From positions 4,660,501 to 4,724,500 of the forward strand of contig NZ_CP016286.1 in the NCBI RefSeq assembly GCF_001679785.1: 64,000 nucleotides of DNA. The letters run 5' to 3'. The first letter of the stretch is position 1; each line of letters begins with the position of its first letter. The DNA is from Rhizobium leguminosarum. GTDB lineage: Bacteria; Pseudomonadota; Alphaproteobacteria; Rhizobiales; Rhizobiaceae. The notes beneath the pieces were generated by a model that was not told the DNA's origin, searched no databases, and saw only the letters and a list, made by a program, of their open reading frames with translations. Both the position numbers and the translations under genes were made by a program. This document shows, in pieces, positions 62,949 to 64,000 of the stretch.

Positions 62949-62997
62949 AGCATGATGCCGAAAAGTGTGAGCGGTTTTCGGACGACATCATGCTCAG
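62946..62997. repeat. Palindromic repeat, family A copy 3
   Basis: GAGCATGATG ... CATCATGCTC arms around CCGAAAAGTGTG and GCGGTTTTCGG, the same layout as 37311-37361 and 39171-39218. It starts at the GFA stop and may act as its transcript end. Confidence 0.75.
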
Positions 62998-63065
62998 CTC
63001 GAAGTCGATGTCGGATCCTCGTCCTCCCCTTCGTCCTCTGTCCATAACGCAGAAGGAGAACGATC

Positions 63066-63509
63066 GTGAAAGACGAAGCGAATGCCAGGATCGAGGAAGA
63101 GGCGATCATCGCCATGCTGATGATGCGCGCCAAGGCGTTGGGCGAAAAAAACGCCAAGGATGCGCTTTCCTACGAGACCGAGGATGAGATCGAATTTTCG
63201 CTGGCGCCGCCGCTGGTCTACTACGGCAAGGACGAGGCGGGCCTGCAGGCCTGGTTCGATACCTGGGAAGGCCCGATCGGCGGCGATGTGCGCGATGCCA
63301 GGCTGACGGTTGGTGAGGATGTGGCTTTCTGGAGCGGCCTCACGCGCATGACCGGGACCAAGACCGACGGCGCAGCCGTCGATCTGTGGTTCCGCCAGAC
63401 CCTCGGCCTCGTCAAGCAGGATGGCCGCTGGCTGGTTGCCCACCAGCACGCCTCGGTGCCCTTCGCCATGGATGGCAGCGGCCGGGCGCTGCTCGATCTC
63501 AAGCCGTGA
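63066..63509 (+). CDS. SnoaL/NTF2-like (DUF4440-type) protein
   Basis: A 147-residue protein of cystatin/NTF2-like fold: EAIIAMLMMRAKALGEKNAK, LAPPLVYYGKDEAGLQAWFD, AFWSGLTRMTGTKTDGAAVD and DGRWLVAHQHASVPF. Related YybH/SnoaL-like proteins are small enzymes or binding proteins of unknown substrate. Preceded by AGAAGGAGAACGATC. Convergent with the MFS gene at the right edge. Confidence 0.85.
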   Translation: MKDEANARIEEEAIIAMLMMRAKALGEKNAKDALSYETEDEIEFSLAPPLVYYGKDEAGLQAWFDTWEGPIGGDVRDARLTVGEDVAFWSGLTRMTGTKTDGAAVDLWFRQTLGLVKQDGRWLVAHQHASVPFAMDGSGRALLDLKP

Positions 63510-63513
63510 AGTG

Positions 63514-64000
63514 TCAGGCAGCACTCCCCGCGACCTTCCGCCGGTCGGCGCGAATGCTCACCAATCCGACGCCCATCAAAAGCAGGATCGCCGTCGCATA
63601 GATATCCGTCGTCAATGCGTAACCGGCCGACTTTGCCAGGAACCCGGCCAGGATCGCCGGCAGGCTGAAGGCGAGGTAGCTCTGGACGTAGAAGGCCGAC
63701 AGCAGTCCGGCCCGCTCGTCCGGTTTGGCGAGCGGCATAATGGTGCCGATCGAACCGAGGAAATTGGTGCCGAAACCGGCGCCGGTGAAAATCGTGCCGA
63801 TCAGCAGCAGCGGCACATTGGCGAGATGCACGCCGGCAACGACGGTCAGGATGCCGATCGCCTTGGCCGACACGCCGAAAGCGAGATTGGCCGATGCCGT
63901 CTTGCTGCGCCTGAGATAGACGGCGATTGCTCCGCTCACCATCAGCGCGGTGACGACGGCCCCGCCCGTCAGCGGCGCCCGGCTGCCGGTTGTGCTGGCG
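63514..64000 (-). CDS. MFS transporter, C-terminal part (cut by window edge)
   Basis: At least 161 C-terminal residues of a major facilitator permease; the frame stays open to the right edge so the start lies outside. About four to five TM helices are visible (VVTALMVSGAIAVYL, AIGILTVVAGVHLANVPLLL, GTIFTGAGFGTNFLGSIGTI, SYLAFSLPAILAGFLA, ATAILLLMGVGLVSI), with the MFS loop residues AKPDERAGLLSAFYV. Substrate cannot be inferred. Confidence 0.85.
   Translation of the reverse strand, partial: ASTTGSRAPLTGGAVVTALMVSGAIAVYLRRSKTASANLAFGVSAKAIGILTVVAGVHLANVPLLLIGTIFTGAGFGTNFLGSIGTIMPLAKPDERAGLLSAFYVQSYLAFSLPAILAGFLAKSAGYALTTDIYATAILLLMGVGLVSIRADRRKVAGSAA

Overview
The window reads as DNA from a fast-growing Rhizobium (R. 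leguminosarum/etli type): GC-rich, with overlapping ATGA gene junctions, a podJ / acyl-CoA dehydrogenase / thiolase / fadB block in the order I recall from Sinorhizobium meliloti, a uxs-uxe polysaccharide operon beside an AraC regulator, and small rhizobial intergenic palindromes. No rRNA or tRNA gene was recognised.

Left part, about 1-18.3 kb, is an accessory mosaic. It opens with an acyl carrier protein gene and an ORF that fuses the front of an acyl-CoA dehydrogenase to the end of a beta-mannosidase. An ardC antirestriction gene follows, frameshifted and cut by a truncated group II intron. Then come exported proteins of unknown role, a c-type-cytochrome-like protein, an omptin outer-membrane protease, an XRE regulator and DUF3768-type genes. 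From 11.3 to 17 kb lies what looks like a small replicative or integrative element: an AlpA-like activator, an unknown gene, an HUH-type Rep-like gene split in two by an IS66 insertion, and a Cys-rich unknown protein. An uncharacterised coupled gene pair follows (17.0-18.2 kb).

Middle, 18.6-25.6 kb, is a five-gene operon on the minus strand (UDP-xylose synthase, UDP-sugar 4-epimerase, family 2 glycosyltransferase, GH26-like glycanase, DUF995 protein). It has a strong terminator and a divergent AraC-type regulator matching CuxR, the c-di-GMP-responsive activator of arabinose-containing polysaccharide in S. meliloti. The genes would supply the pentose nucleotide sugar, polymerise and export the glycan, and trim it.

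Right part, 25.7-64 kb, is ordinary core-like sequence: chemotaxis receptor, amino-acid-type binding protein, TerB, S24 repressor, LuxR response regulator, pyrD, MATE pump, two YitT paralogs around an Rrf2/AhpD-like pair, a DNA-repair helicase with pdeM, a TIGR02186-TauE pair, podJ, and a beta-oxidation operon behind a large palindromic operator. After cspA, an IS481 element sits inside an intergenic palindrome. A MarR regulator with twin operators faces a GFA-family gene, and an MFS transporter runs off the right edge.

A recurring oddity is that four genes (ardC, the intron reverse transcriptase, a TauE/SafE permease and podJ) each lose one base in a G or C run. This suggests base-calling error for the two core genes at least.
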